Positions 9,000 through 17,463 of a DNA stretch of 64,000 nucleotides are shown here, piece by piece. A program made the position numbers and the translations under genes. The notes beneath the pieces were generated by a model. It was not told the DNA's origin. It ran no database searches and saw only the letters and a program-made list of their open reading frames with translations. Position 1 is the first letter of the stretch, and each line of letters opens with the position of its first letter. This DNA comes from Chryseobacterium piperi (lineage in GTDB: Bacteria > Bacteroidota > Bacteroidia > Flavobacteriales > Weeksellaceae). The DNA lies in the NCBI RefSeq assembly GCF_002285635.2, contig NZ_CP023049.2, positions 1,612,001-1,676,000 of the forward strand. Reading direction: 5' to 3'.

Positions 9000-9824
9000 A
9001 TGAAAGATGTAGCTATTCATATTTTTTTGGCCTGTTTATTTATTATTTCCAGTGCTAAATTGGCAGGCCAGAACCATAACCATCGGTTTTACTATAGTTT
9101 CAATTATAAAACCGATACTTTAGGCTCTTCTTCAAATGATATTCTCGTGCTTTCTGTTAATGATAAGGAAAACATTTTTTTAAGCAGTAAGTTCCTTGAA
9201 ACCGATTCTCTCAATTCAGTACACCAGCATAAAAAACAATATATCAATCCTCAGTACAACAGTATTCTGCAGTATTCCAAAGAAAATGACCTGTTTTCAT
9301 CTTATAAAAAGCTGGATATGAATTATTATCATTATGATTTTAAAAAGAAGCTTTCCTGGAAAATTCATTCTCAAAAGAAAGAGCTTCTCAGCTTCATGGT
9401 ACAAAAAGCCACCACAACCTATGGTGGCAGAAACTGGACAGCATGGTTCTGCAATGATATACAGCTCCCCTATGGCCCCTATGTTTTTCATGGTTTACCA
9501 GGGCTCATTTTGGAGTTATATGATGATGAAGACAATTTCCGATATACGCTAATTAAAAGCATAAAGTCTTCTCCTGATCACTTTAAATTAGATTATATTT
9601 TTGAAGACAAACCCATAAAAATCAAAGCAAAAGATTGGAAAGCAATACAACTGAATTATTATAACAATCCATTATATGATTACAAAACCATTGGCTGGGT
9701 TATGTATCATAAAAATGGGCAGCCTTATACATCACAGGATTACCGGAATCTGGAAATCCAAATTAAAGAGGGAATAAAGAGATACAATAACCCCATTGAA
9801 CTGGACGAAAAAATACAATATTAG
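9000..9824 (+). CDS. GLPGLI family protein
   Basis: Member of the Bacteroidota GLPGLI family (TIGR01200), named for the motif seen here as FHGLPGLILELYD near residues 164-176. Function is unknown; members are exported. An N-terminal hydrophobic signal (IHIFLACLFIISSAKLAGQ) leads into a beta-rich body. The stretch TTYGGRNWTAWF before the motif is shared with the second GLPGLI protein at 37150-37983. The ATG is three bases downstream of the Cys-rich gene's stop, so translation is likely coupled. Confidence 0.9.
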   Translation: MKDVAIHIFLACLFIISSAKLAGQNHNHRFYYSFNYKTDTLGSSSNDILVLSVNDKENIFLSSKFLETDSLNSVHQHKKQYINPQYNSILQYSKENDLFSSYKKLDMNYYHYDFKKKLSWKIHSQKKELLSFMVQKATTTYGGRNWTAWFCNDIQLPYGPYVFHGLPGLILELYDDEDNFRYTLIKSIKSSPDHFKLDYIFEDKPIKIKAKDWKAIQLNYYNNPLYDYKTIGWVMYHKNGQPYTSQDYRNLEIQIKEGIKRYNNPIELDEKIQY

Positions 9825-9829
9825 TTTAT

Positions 9830-9869
9830 AAAAAGTAAAGCCCCACTTTATAATAAAATGGAGCCTTAC
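9830..9869 (-). terminator. Terminator of the efflux operon
   Basis: On the minus strand GTAAGGCTCCA pairs with TGGGGCTTTAC (two G-U pairs) and is followed by a T run. It lies just past the MFS gene stop. On the plus strand the wobble pairs become mismatches, so it should act mainly on the minus strand. Confidence 0.65.
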
Positions 9870-9889
9870 CAGTGAAAAACAAGGTATCT

Positions 9890-11482
9890 TTAGATCGCAG
9901 GACCTGCGGCATCTTTTATTTCTTCTAATAATTGTTTACGTTCTCTCAATCTTCTTCTGGCGATTACTGATTTACCGCTCAACATTCTGACAAACCTCAC
10001 ATACTGAAAACGTTCTTTTCCAAAATGATGGGTAAACACATACAGGAGCACTCCAAAGCCAACCAATATAATATATCCGAATATTTTTTTGGTTGCAATG
10101 ATAATAGCATTGAGTTGAAGGGTTTTCATATTAGCAGCAAGCGTTTGTGGGCTTACCCTCATTCCATCAATATAAACTGCCAGATCTCCTACAGCAACAA
10201 CCTGAAAATGATACTGAAACCATGAGTATAATGCAGAGAAAATACCTACTGCAAGAAAAGTTCTCCAAACCAACACCAAACCAATAGCAGCCAACATATC
10301 ATCCAATTCTAATTTATCCAGAGTATAAAACCAAACAGAAACAAATAAAGAACACATCCCATATCCTTTCAAAAACATCGGGAGGTACCAATTCTCATAA
10401 TTAAATTCCAATACCATAGAAAAGTACATAATGATCGCATATCCCATCATTGCAGAAAACCCTGAGAAGATGAACATTTTTAAGGGTTTTTCTCTCTTGA
10501 ACCAGAAAATAGCTGCAATACCTGCCAATATCATCCCGGGAATCATCAGAAGATTGAGTCTGGCATTAGTAAGCTGGTCATAGCCTAAAATACCAATGGC
10601 AAATGTATTCTGCAAAGAAGTAGTTCCTAAAAACATCCCCAGCCAAAACAACATAAATAAACCATTCTGCACATTATTCTTTTTGAATATGCTAAAGGAT
10701 AAATAGGGTCTTTTAAGCGTCAGTTGACGGATAGCTAATAAAGCAAAACTTATAAAAGCGGCTATACTGGCATTCATAATTTTGGAAGAATTCCACCAAT
10801 CCTGTTGTTTCCCGAAAGAATAGACATAAGCTGAAAACATAAAAGCCGAAGCAAAAAGTAAAATACTAAGCCAGTCGATATAGTGTAATGGAACTTTCAG
10901 AGCAAAATACTTATCGTGCATGAAAATCCAGTGTAAAAGTGCCAGAATAAAACACAGAACAGCCACAATGATATAAAAATGCTGCCAATTGTAAAGGATG
11001 GAAACCTTTACAGCATAATAGCTTGCAATCTGATTCATCATCAGTATAAAAGTGTAAAAACCACCATAAAACATTCCACGGTTTCCGATCATAGCCATTA
11101 AGGGCAAAAATAGCTCAATCGTCACCATCATTTTCAAAAAGCCGATAACCAAAGCAGTCATTACCATAACCATAGGCTCTAAGGTTGTCGCATTGATATA
11201 GCTTAACAACCCTAAAAGAACCAAGATCAGAGTGATCTTGTCACGTACCTTAAATCTCATTTTCATTCTGAGAACAACCGGCATACAAGCCCCCATTCCT
11301 ATGGTTGTTGCATAATTGGCCCAAAGAAAATATTCGGAAAGCGCTCCCGTACCTCCAACGAGATAACTGATATTTCCAGTATAAACTCCACCCAAAGGCA
11401 TTACCACAGCCAGTAGTAATACAATAAGCAGAAGCTGAACAGGCTTGGGTAACCAATCATGATATAGTCCTTTGTTGTACAT
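9890..11482 (-). CDS. MFS efflux transporter (EmrB/DHA2-like)
   Basis: Inner-membrane drug or metabolite exporter, 530 residues with about 14 hydrophobic segments and a basic C-terminal tail (RRRLRERKQ). It is the last gene of a TolC-HlyD-MFS set, so it is expected to work as the pump of an EmrAB-TolC type tripartite system. Conserved DHA2 motifs are weak, as is usual for Bacteroidota members. A 116-base spacer with a 7-base tandem repeat separates it from hlyD. Substrate unknown. Confidence 0.85.
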   Translation of the reverse strand: MYNKGLYHDWLPKPVQLLLIVLLLAVVMPLGGVYTGNISYLVGGTGALSEYFLWANYATTIGMGACMPVVLRMKMRFKVRDKITLILVLLGLLSYINATTLEPMVMVMTALVIGFLKMMVTIELFLPLMAMIGNRGMFYGGFYTFILMMNQIASYYAVKVSILYNWQHFYIIVAVLCFILALLHWIFMHDKYFALKVPLHYIDWLSILLFASAFMFSAYVYSFGKQQDWWNSSKIMNASIAAFISFALLAIRQLTLKRPYLSFSIFKKNNVQNGLFMLFWLGMFLGTTSLQNTFAIGILGYDQLTNARLNLLMIPGMILAGIAAIFWFKREKPLKMFIFSGFSAMMGYAIIMYFSMVLEFNYENWYLPMFLKGYGMCSLFVSVWFYTLDKLELDDMLAAIGLVLVWRTFLAVGIFSALYSWFQYHFQVVAVGDLAVYIDGMRVSPQTLAANMKTLQLNAIIIATKKIFGYIILVGFGVLLYVFTHHFGKERFQYVRFVRMLSGKSVIARRRLRERKQLLEEIKDAAGPAI

Positions 11483-11510
11483 TTTTTAGGTATTAAGAGT
11501 TAGGTGATAA

Positions 11511-11545
11511 ATGTTGGATGTTGGATGTTGGATGTTGGATGTTTA
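11511..11545. repeat. Heptanucleotide tandem repeat
   Basis: ATGTTGG is repeated four times perfectly (11511-11538), followed by an imperfect fifth unit ATGTTTA. It lies in the spacer between hlyD and the MFS gene, in the leader of the latter. Copy-number change would alter spacing but not a reading frame. Confidence 0.9.
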
Positions 11546-11598
11546 GGCACAAGGCTTTCAATAAGACATTTATTGTCAACATCTTTTAATCAATTTAA

Positions 11599-12726
11599 TC
11601 AATTCACCCCATTCACATTCACATTCACATTCATATTCATTCCTGCACTAAGCTTCTGAATATCTTCCTTCTTATTAGAATTCGTAAATTCTATTCTTAC
11701 CGGAATTCTCTGCTGTACTTTAATAAAGTTACCTGTAGAGTTATCTGTTGGAACACTGGAATAACGGGAACCTGTCGCAGCAGAAACGGCGGTCACTACC
11801 CCTTCAAATTTCTGCCCACCCAATGCATCAGCTGTCATCATCATTTTTTCACCAATCTTTATATTGGGCATCTGACTTTCCAGAAAGTTCGCTGTTACCC
11901 ATTTCTGATCATTTAAAACAATGGTTGCCACTTGCTGCCCCGGTTGGATCAGCTGTCCTTCCGAAATCGTTCTTCTCCCCATAACTCCATCATAGGGTGC
12001 TGTGATGACAGTATAAGAAAGATTGATCTTCGCCATATCCAATGCTGATTTCGTTCTTTTGATTTCTGCATCATTAATTCCCAGCTTACTTTTTACTTCC
12101 GTTGTAGAAAGATTAGCAGATTGTTTTTGATTCACTAAAGTTTCATAGGCTGCTTTTTGAGCATCATATTCAGTCTTCACCTGATCATACTGCTGTCTGG
12201 TAACTGCTTCAGAAGCTAAAAGGTTTTTATATCGTGTCAGGTTCTGCTCAGCATTCCACAATCTTGCTTTGGCTCCTGCAATATTAGATTCCATGACATT
12301 GACATTGTTGGAAACAGTATTCACTGATGAGCTTGTTGCCGAGCGTTGCGCTAAAGCATTCTGATAAGCCGCCTCAGCTTGTCCTAGCTGGGTTAAAATC
12401 TCATTCTTATCAAGAATGACCAGTGTATCTCCTTTTTTGACCTGTTGGTGTTCAATAAATTTTATTTCTTTGATATACGCTGAAACTCTGGTATTGATCG
12501 GATTGATAAATTCTTCAACCTGAGCCGCCTCCGTATAGCTCTTATCCCCGACATGAAAATATTCACGGACTAACCAGAATAGTCCAAAACCTATTACCAG
12601 AAAAACGATAATATTGGAAATAATAGCTCTTATTTTATTTTTTCTTGCTTCTTTTTTCTTTGCTACAGCACTTGATACCGCAGGTGCCGGCTGTGCATTT
12701 TGAGTTGTTTGTTCCTTGTTTTCCAT
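11599..12726 (-). CDS. HlyD/EmrA-family periplasmic adaptor
   Basis: Membrane-fusion protein bridging the inner-membrane pump and TolC, 375 residues. It has a cytoplasmic low-complexity N-terminus, one transmembrane helix (AIISNIIVFLVIGFGLFWLV), a lipoyl/barrel-sandwich half (VKKGDTLVILDKNEI), a coiled-coil hairpin, and the second half (VITAPYDGVMGRRTISEGQLIQPG). The C-terminus ends in an alternating Asn-Val/Met tail encoded by ATTCAC/ATTCAT hexamers. Encoded between tolC and the MFS pump. Confidence 0.93.
   Translation of the reverse strand: MENKEQTTQNAQPAPAVSSAVAKKKEARKNKIRAIISNIIVFLVIGFGLFWLVREYFHVGDKSYTEAAQVEEFINPINTRVSAYIKEIKFIEHQQVKKGDTLVILDKNEILTQLGQAEAAYQNALAQRSATSSSVNTVSNNVNVMESNIAGAKARLWNAEQNLTRYKNLLASEAVTRQQYDQVKTEYDAQKAAYETLVNQKQSANLSTTEVKSKLGINDAEIKRTKSALDMAKINLSYTVITAPYDGVMGRRTISEGQLIQPGQQVATIVLNDQKWVTANFLESQMPNIKIGEKMMMTADALGGQKFEGVVTAVSAATGSRYSSVPTDNSTGNFIKVQQRIPVRIEFTNSNKKEDIQKLSAGMNMNVNVNVNGVN
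11602..11640. repeat. In-frame hexanucleotide repeat at the 3' end of hlyD
   Basis: Positions 11611-11640 are five hexamers (ATTCAC x3, ATTCAT x2), with one more ATTCAC at 11602-11607. On the minus strand they encode alternating Asn-Met and Asn-Val. Changes by one unit keep frame and would lengthen or shorten the adaptor tail by two residues. Confidence 0.9.
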
Positions 12727-12750
12727 TGCCTTGATTTTCAGTTTTAAAAA

Positions 12751-14061
12751 TTATAATGTTCCTGTAGATTTCAAAAGATTGTAGTATTGATACAATACAT
12801 TGATTTCTGCATTAGCATAATCCAGTTCAGATTGCAACTTTTGGTTCTGTGCATCAATCATTTCAGCTTGTACAGCTAATTGATTTAAATATTTAGCTTC
12901 TGTAATTTTATAGTTCTCTTCCGCTAATTTTTTTGCCTCGTCAAGGATTTCTGCCTGTTGGATAGATTCCTGGTATTTTACATATGCTGCATTCACGCCC
13001 ATATCAATATTCTGTTCAACCAGAGTCATAGCGTCCCCAGCCTGTGCTTTTTGCAGCTCTCCCAGCTTTACCTTTTCTTTGGTTCTATATAGGTTATCAA
13101 TATTATAGCTCAGAGAGACCCCTGCCTGCCATCCTCCCAAGTACATATCGATAACAGGATTCCGGGTAGTAACCGGGCGCTGTAACGTATAACCACCATA
13201 CCCTGCAATAGTAGGAAGCTGATCGGTTTTAATGATTTCAATATTTTTATCTGCCAAATCAATATTGGTTTTTGCAGATTTCATCTGCGGATTGCTTTGA
13301 TGAGCCAAATCCATATAATAATCCATTCCAATACCCGATTCTTTATTGGTCAGGCTTTCAATGGGAATAATCTCCGTACCGGTTGGTAGCCCTAAAGCAA
13401 TACTTAAATTATAATTAAGAATTTTCCGGTTGTTTGCTAAAGTTAAAATACCCTGATCTAAATTTTTAATGGCCAGTTCTCCACGGATGACTTCATTTCT
13501 TGTCACCATCCCCTGCTGATAAAACTTCTGAATATTTTTCAGACGTTCCTGAGCCAGTTTTTTATTATTCTGAAAAACCGATTCCTGATTCAGGATTTTA
13601 TAAACATCTAAATAATTGGATATCACCAATAATTTTACATCTTGCTTGTTTTTCTCCAGATCTAATTCTGACAACTGCTCCCGAAGTCCCGCCAGTTCAA
13701 TTGACTTATTAACTAAACCTCCTTTAAAAATCAGTTGCGTTGCCTGTACAGCATAAGAACTACCGTAATGCGGCATCGGAATATTGGTAGAATTAGAAAA
13801 ATCTTTATCAATAGCCACAGCATTCCCTAAATAGAACTGACTGGTTGAAGCTGTAATGGCTGGAAGCTTCTGAAGCTTTGTAATATCAGTCTGCTGTCTG
13901 GCAATTCCGATATTCTGCGCTGAAACTTTTAACTGCTGATGATTCTGAAGAGCTAGCTCAGCTACCTCATTCACTGTCATCTGCTTAAGTTCTTGTGAAA
14001 AAAACAGCGCAGGAAGTAGTCCTATCAAAAGTGATAGTGCTGTTTTTACGTTATTTACCAT
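12751..14061 (-). CDS. TolC-family outer membrane channel
   Basis: Outer-membrane efflux protein, 436 residues, with a signal peptide (LSLLIGLLPALFFSQ) and two repeated helical halves typical of OEP proteins (VNEVAELALQNHQQLKV at the start, YQESIQQAEILDEAKKLAEENYKI in the second half). First gene of the tolC-hlyD-MFS operon; hlyD starts 24 bases after its stop. It has a near-ideal promoter that overlaps a palindromic operator, so induction through repressor release is likely. Confidence 0.95.
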   Translation of the reverse strand: MVNNVKTALSLLIGLLPALFFSQELKQMTVNEVAELALQNHQQLKVSAQNIGIARQQTDITKLQKLPAITASTSQFYLGNAVAIDKDFSNSTNIPMPHYGSSYAVQATQLIFKGGLVNKSIELAGLREQLSELDLEKNKQDVKLLVISNYLDVYKILNQESVFQNNKKLAQERLKNIQKFYQQGMVTRNEVIRGELAIKNLDQGILTLANNRKILNYNLSIALGLPTGTEIIPIESLTNKESGIGMDYYMDLAHQSNPQMKSAKTNIDLADKNIEIIKTDQLPTIAGYGGYTLQRPVTTRNPVIDMYLGGWQAGVSLSYNIDNLYRTKEKVKLGELQKAQAGDAMTLVEQNIDMGVNAAYVKYQESIQQAEILDEAKKLAEENYKITEAKYLNQLAVQAEMIDAQNQKLQSELDYANAEINVLYQYYNLLKSTGTL

Positions 14062-14081
14062 TTTACCTTGTTTTACGAAGA

Positions 14082-14112
14082 CAAAGTTACGGTGGTTTAT
14101 AAGTCAAACAAA
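14082..14112 (-). promoter_or_regulatory. Promoter of the tolC-hlyD-MFS operon
   Basis: On the minus strand TTTG (14109-14112) is followed after exactly 19 bases by TAACTTTG (14082-14089). This is a full match to the Bacteroidota layout TTTG-N19-TAnnTTTG. The start codon follows 20 bases after the -7 box. Confidence 0.75.
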
Positions 14113-14119
14113 TGTTTGA
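14104..14119. promoter_or_regulatory. Palindromic operator on the tolC promoter
   Basis: TCAAACAAATGTTTGA has two perfect 7-base arms around AA. The -33 TTTG box of the tolC promoter sits at its centre, so a bound dimer would block RNA polymerase. It shares the 12-base core AAACAAATGTTT with the site at 1779-1798. The neighbouring AraC-type gene is a candidate regulator, but AraC proteins usually prefer direct repeats. Confidence 0.6.
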
Positions 14120-14150
14120 TTTCGGGAAAAAGATGTTCAAATGTAATATT

Positions 14151-14996
14151 CTATCTCTCGAATTGATTCCTGTATTGGCTTGGACTGACTTCTAAATGCT
14201 TCTTAAAAAAGTGAGAAAATGAGTATTGATCACTAAATCCAAGTATCGAAGAAATTTCTGAAACAGACCTTTTTGAGGAGTTTAAAAGAACCTTAGCCTC
14301 ATTCATTACAATAATCGCTATGATCTGACTGGCAGACTTTCCGGTGATAGATTTTACGACTGATGAAAGATGTCTGGTTGTAATCGACTGCCGTGCGGCA
14401 TAAAACTCAACTGTTCTTTCTGTATGATGATGCTGAGCCAGGTCAGTTAAAAAAATAAAAACAATCTCTTCTTGTCTGGACATTTGCCCCATTGAGTTGC
14501 TGTCCTCCTTTGAAATGATTCCTGCCATCTGGTAACAAAAAACCGAAAACAAATGCTCAACCATTTCTTTTTTATACATCATTTCAGCCGGAGAATCCAG
14601 GATGTATTTAAGAAAGTTAACGCTTTTCCATACTACCTCCATCTCGTCCTTCTGAAAAGGAACTCCTTTATTCATTTGCTGCCTGAAATACCGATACCCT
14701 ATCAATCGGTTGAACTTCAGTGATAATGCTGAAATAAATTCTCTTTTATAAGAAACCATCCTGGATTGAAAATCATCACTTACAGCTACCATCTCGTAGA
14801 CTGTTTGAGGATCGGTTACCATAAACATATTCGGAGTGAGTTCCAGATCGCTAAAGTGCTGACGCAATTTTATCGTTCCTGTTTTCACAAAAATAAAAGC
14901 CGGATTATCAGGACGGAAGGGTTTTTCGGCAGAGATTCTTTCGAAGATATTATGTTGTGTGAAAATTTCAACACCAAATTTTTCCAAGGCAGACAT
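14151..14996 (-). CDS. AraC-family transcriptional regulator
   Basis: 281-residue regulator with an N-terminal cupin-like ligand domain (FVKTGTIKLRQHF...ELTPNMFMV) and a C-terminal double helix-turn-helix (ITTRHLSSVVKSITGKSASQII, then VSEISSILGFSDQYSFSHFFKKHLEVSPSQYR), the standard AraC signature. It is encoded just upstream of, and on the same strand as, the tolC efflux operon, which it probably controls. Its own -7 box (15001-15008) ends only four bases before the ATG, so its mRNA is likely leaderless or nearly so. Confidence 0.92.
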   Translation of the reverse strand: MSALEKFGVEIFTQHNIFERISAEKPFRPDNPAFIFVKTGTIKLRQHFSDLELTPNMFMVTDPQTVYEMVAVSDDFQSRMVSYKREFISALSLKFNRLIGYRYFRQQMNKGVPFQKDEMEVVWKSVNFLKYILDSPAEMMYKKEMVEHLFSVFCYQMAGIISKEDSNSMGQMSRQEEIVFIFLTDLAQHHHTERTVEFYAARQSITTRHLSSVVKSITGKSASQIIAIIVMNEAKVLLNSSKRSVSEISSILGFSDQYSFSHFFKKHLEVSPSQYRNQFER

Positions 14997-15000
14997 AACG

Positions 15001-15032
15001 CAAATGTAACCAATCTCTTGGCTGATTACAAA
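15001..15032 (-). promoter_or_regulatory. AraC gene promoter
   Basis: On the minus strand TTTG (15029-15032), 20 bases, then TACATTTG (15001-15008). Only four bases separate the -7 box from the ATG. Confidence 0.6.
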
Positions 15033-15069
15033 ATTTTATTAATTTAGTATTCTCCAAATTCCAAATATC

Positions 15070-15543
15070 ATGAGAAAGATAGATTTATTCTTTGCAGAGT
15101 ATCGGGGAAGCCACAAAAACAGAATTAATAAGCTCATTCATCTTATCTGTGTCCCCCTTGTTTTCTGGTCTATTTTAGGCTTTATTTCTCTTATTCCATC
15201 TTCACATTTCTGTGCATCTTATTTCGGATGCATCAGTATTGTAAGTTGTGCTACAATAATCCTGGTCACTTTATTTTATTTAAGACTTTCCTTATTAATA
15301 AGCCTGATCATGCTTGTTATTATGCTGCTTATGGAGCATCTAACGTATACAGTCAACGTTCAATTTGGAAAAAATTCCTGGATTTTTTATACTGTTGTCT
15401 TTATGATTACCTGTCTCTTACAACTAGTGGGACACCAGATAGAAGGTAAAAAACCATCTTTTCCAAAAGATCTTAAATTCCTTTTGATAGGACCTATCTG
15501 GCTGGTAAGGTTTGTCTTAAAAAAAGCAGGAATAAAATATTAA
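15070..15543 (+). CDS. Mpo1-like (DUF962) membrane protein
   Basis: 157-residue integral membrane protein of the Mpo1/YGL010w-like family. The N-terminus FFAEYRGSHKNRINKLIHLICVP is the family signature, with conserved His residues at about 15 and 23, followed by four or so hydrophobic segments and a late conserved H (LVGHQIEGKKPSF). In yeast Mpo1 is an iron-dependent dioxygenase that shortens 2-hydroxy fatty acids; whether bacterial members do the same is not shown here. Stand-alone gene. Confidence 0.8.
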   Translation: MRKIDLFFAEYRGSHKNRINKLIHLICVPLVFWSILGFISLIPSSHFCASYFGCISIVSCATIILVTLFYLRLSLLISLIMLVIMLLMEHLTYTVNVQFGKNSWIFYTVVFMITCLLQLVGHQIEGKKPSFPKDLKFLLIGPIWLVRFVLKKAGIKY

Positions 15544-15583
15544 AATTAGCCAAACTTTTCAGGAGCTTTTTAGCTAGAAAAAT

Positions 15584-15617
15584 AAAAAACCGGATATGAA
15601 ATCATATCCGGTTTTTA
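15584..15617. terminator. Bidirectional terminator
   Basis: CCGGATATGA (15590-15599) pairs with TCATATCCGG (15602-15611), flanked by six A on the left and five T on the right. It lies between the convergent Mpo1-like gene and the gene ending at 15632. Confidence 0.9.
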
Positions 15618-15631
15618 TTAATTTGAAAGTA

Positions 15632-16009
15632 TTAGGCATTAAAATAATCCTTAACTGTTTCGAGTACCTTTTCTTCTGACATTTGCTGGGATGTATCCAG
15701 GGTAATTTTCAAATCTCTGAATTGAGCAGTATCATGAAGATAATGTTTCAATTCTTCCTGAACGATACCAGGACCTGTTATATAAACTTCCTGCGAATTA
15801 GTCAGCAAATGTTCTACCTCTTTAAAAAATTTTATTCTATTCGTTTTTTCAGCATTATTTGCCGCATTCTCACTGGAGTTACCGTGTTGTTTTTCTGCTT
15901 TTACAGGATTACAAAGGAAAAACTTAAACGCATTCTGTGCATCATGATTTTTTACTACTATTGCCTTCTCTGTATCGATCCATATTCCTGCTAATTTCTT
16001 TTCTGACAT
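15632..16009 (-). CDS. Hypothetical cytoplasmic protein
   Basis: 125 residues, no signal or membrane segment. The layout (LAGIWIDTEKAIVV, a basic middle, then HLLTNSQEVYITGPGIVQEELKHYL and a C-terminal strand DLKITLDTS) loosely recalls the eRF1-domain-like or host-attachment family, where a GPG loop sits between a strand and a helix. I cannot confirm that from sequence alone, so function is left open. It is convergent with the Mpo1-like gene and shares a terminator with it. Confidence 0.7.
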   Translation of the reverse strand: MSEKKLAGIWIDTEKAIVVKNHDAQNAFKFFLCNPVKAEKQHGNSSENAANNAEKTNRIKFFKEVEHLLTNSQEVYITGPGIVQEELKHYLHDTAQFRDLKITLDTSQQMSEEKVLETVKDYFNA

Positions 16010-16153
16010 AATTTATTTTTTTTAAGTTACATCATATCAAACAACAATAATGCAAAGCACACGTTAATGCATGTTAAATATTTTTGATGAATCAAATCGA
16101 TTATCTTAAAAATATTTTATAACAAGCCACTAAAATAAGATTATATAAAACAT

Positions 16154-16199
16154 CGAAGGTTCCTGGTACCAGATTGCTTCACCTTCGTTCGCAATGACA
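16154..16199. repeat. Dispersed intergenic repeat, copy 2
   Basis: AGATTGCTTC...TTCGTTCGCAATGACA (16171-16199) matches the AGATTCCTCC...GTCGGAATGACA segment at 60306-60331. CGAAGGT (16154-16160) and ACCTTCG (16181-16187) can form a stem. Located just past the stop of the RsmI-like gene. Confidence 0.55.
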
Positions 16200-16204
16200 A
16201 GTCC

Positions 16205-16903
16205 CTAAACCCCCAGAACAAATACGGCAGGAATTTTATGAAGTTCAGGTTTTTGTTTCTGCCAATCCTTAATCGTTTTTGTTTTGATGAACTCGTGCTC
16301 CGGATCATTAATATTAGCTGCAATACAAAGCTTTGTGTTGGGAGATAGAAATTTGCATAAGTCTTCAAAAAGCGGGTTATTGCGGTATGGTGTTTCCATA
16401 AAAATCTGAGAATATCCGGTTTTCTGCACCAGACTTTCCAAATGTAAAATTTGTCGTTTTTTTTCTCCTTTATCAATAGGAAGATACCCGTTAAAAGTAA
16501 ACTCCTGCCCGTTAAAACCACTTGAAATTAAAGCCAGGATAATGGATGAGGGTCCCGAAATCGGGATTACTCTAATGTTTTTCTCATGACACCATTTCAC
16601 GATCAGGTTTCCGGGATCAGCAATACATGGTAGCCCTGCTTCTGACAGCAAGCCAAAATCCTGACCTTTTAGCATTAATTCCTGAGCTTCTTTGATATCT
16701 GCATTTTGCGTGTATTTATCCAGTAAAAACAATCTAAGATCAGCCTGCTTCTTTTCCGGTGCAAAGAACTTAATCACCTTTCGCGCCGTCTTTTCATTTT
16801 CTACAAAGAAATAATCAGTCTGCATAATGTAATCTTTCATTACCGGGGAAAAATGGCTAATAGGAGTATTTTCTGATAAATAAGCTGGGAGTAAAAAAAG
16901 CAT
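16205..16903 (-). CDS. RsmI-like SAM-dependent methyltransferase (tetrapyrrole methylase fold)
   Basis: Relative of RsmI, which 2'-O-methylates C1402 of 16S rRNA, in the diverged form common in Bacteroidota. From MLFLLPAYLSENTP the protein shows the fold's landmarks: GLLSEAGLPCIADPG, VIPISGPSSIILALISSGF, FNGYLP and FMETPYRNNPL. The frame is open to 16987 and would overlap the phosphatase gene by 20 bases, but family similarity begins at the 16903 ATG. Target base not certain. Probably co-transcribed with the phosphatase upstream. Confidence 0.85.
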   Translation of the reverse strand: MLFLLPAYLSENTPISHFSPVMKDYIMQTDYFFVENEKTARKVIKFFAPEKKQADLRLFLLDKYTQNADIKEAQELMLKGQDFGLLSEAGLPCIADPGNLIVKWCHEKNIRVIPISGPSSIILALISSGFNGQEFTFNGYLPIDKGEKKRQILHLESLVQKTGYSQIFMETPYRNNPLFEDLCKFLSPNTKLCIAANINDPEHEFIKTKTIKDWQKQKPELHKIPAVFVLGV

Positions 16904-16967
16904 TGTATTATTTTTTAGTTCTTTAGTGTTTGTAATGGTAGGTTTAGTAAAATAGGTGTAAGGGTCT

Positions 16968-17432
16968 TTAATTCGCTTTATATTCATCCAAAATATGACT
17001 GCTAATCACATCACATGCCTGGTCCAAAAGCTGATATACCTCTTCAAAATCATTCATATCTCCCCAATAAGGATCAGGAACCTCAGCATTTTTATGATTT
17101 CCGGCTGCTTCCAGAAATAAAAACACCTTCTGCCGCTGTTCTTCATTCTTAGCTTTGGAAATAACATCTCCATAGATGTCGATATCCATGCAATAAATTT
17201 TATCAAAATTTTCGAAATCCGCATCGCTGATTGGCCTTGACCGTTGCTTTGAAATGTCTAACCCATGGTTAGCAGCTGTTTTTATAGCGCGCTTATCAGG
17301 ATGTTCTCCTTCATGCATTGAAATGGTGCCTACTGAATCTATAAAAAAATGATCAGGAAGCTTTGTCTTCATAATACCTTCTGCTAAAGGGCTTCTGCAT
17401 ATATTTCCTAAACAAACCATCAATATTTTCAT
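16968..17432 (-). CDS. Low-molecular-weight protein-tyrosine phosphatase
   Basis: 154-residue cytoplasmic phosphatase. The P-loop CLGNICRSP at residues 7-15 has the CX5R(S) pattern, and the general-acid loop appears as DPYWGD near residue 118. In bacteria such enzymes often reverse tyrosine phosphorylation of exopolysaccharide kinases, but no such genes are near. A -7 box (TAATTTTG, 17456-17463 minus) precedes it. The RsmI-like gene follows. Confidence 0.93.
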   Translation of the reverse strand: MKILMVCLGNICRSPLAEGIMKTKLPDHFFIDSVGTISMHEGEHPDKRAIKTAANHGLDISKQRSRPISDADFENFDKIYCMDIDIYGDVISKAKNEEQRQKVFLFLEAAGNHKNAEVPDPYWGDMNDFEEVYQLLDQACDVISSHILDEYKAN

Positions 17433-17455
17433 GTATCAATTCATTACCTGTTCAA

Positions 17456-17463
17456 CAAAATTA
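17456..17463 (-). promoter_or_regulatory. Phosphatase gene -7 box
   Basis: TAATTTTG on the minus strand matches TAnnTTTG and ends 23 bases before the ATG at 17432. Confidence 0.5.

Noticed and set aside
11511..11545. Short regular repeats as a CRISPR array
   Set aside because: The units are seven bases with no spacers, and no cas genes are present.
9890..14061. TolC/HlyD genes as the exporter of the double-glycine peptides
   Set aside because: The inner-membrane part is an MFS pump, not an ABC transporter with a C39 peptidase, and the operon is more than 19 kb from the peptide genes.
16141..16521. 126-residue ORF on the minus strand
   Set aside because: It is an alternate frame over the RsmI-like gene and an intergenic repeat, without family features.
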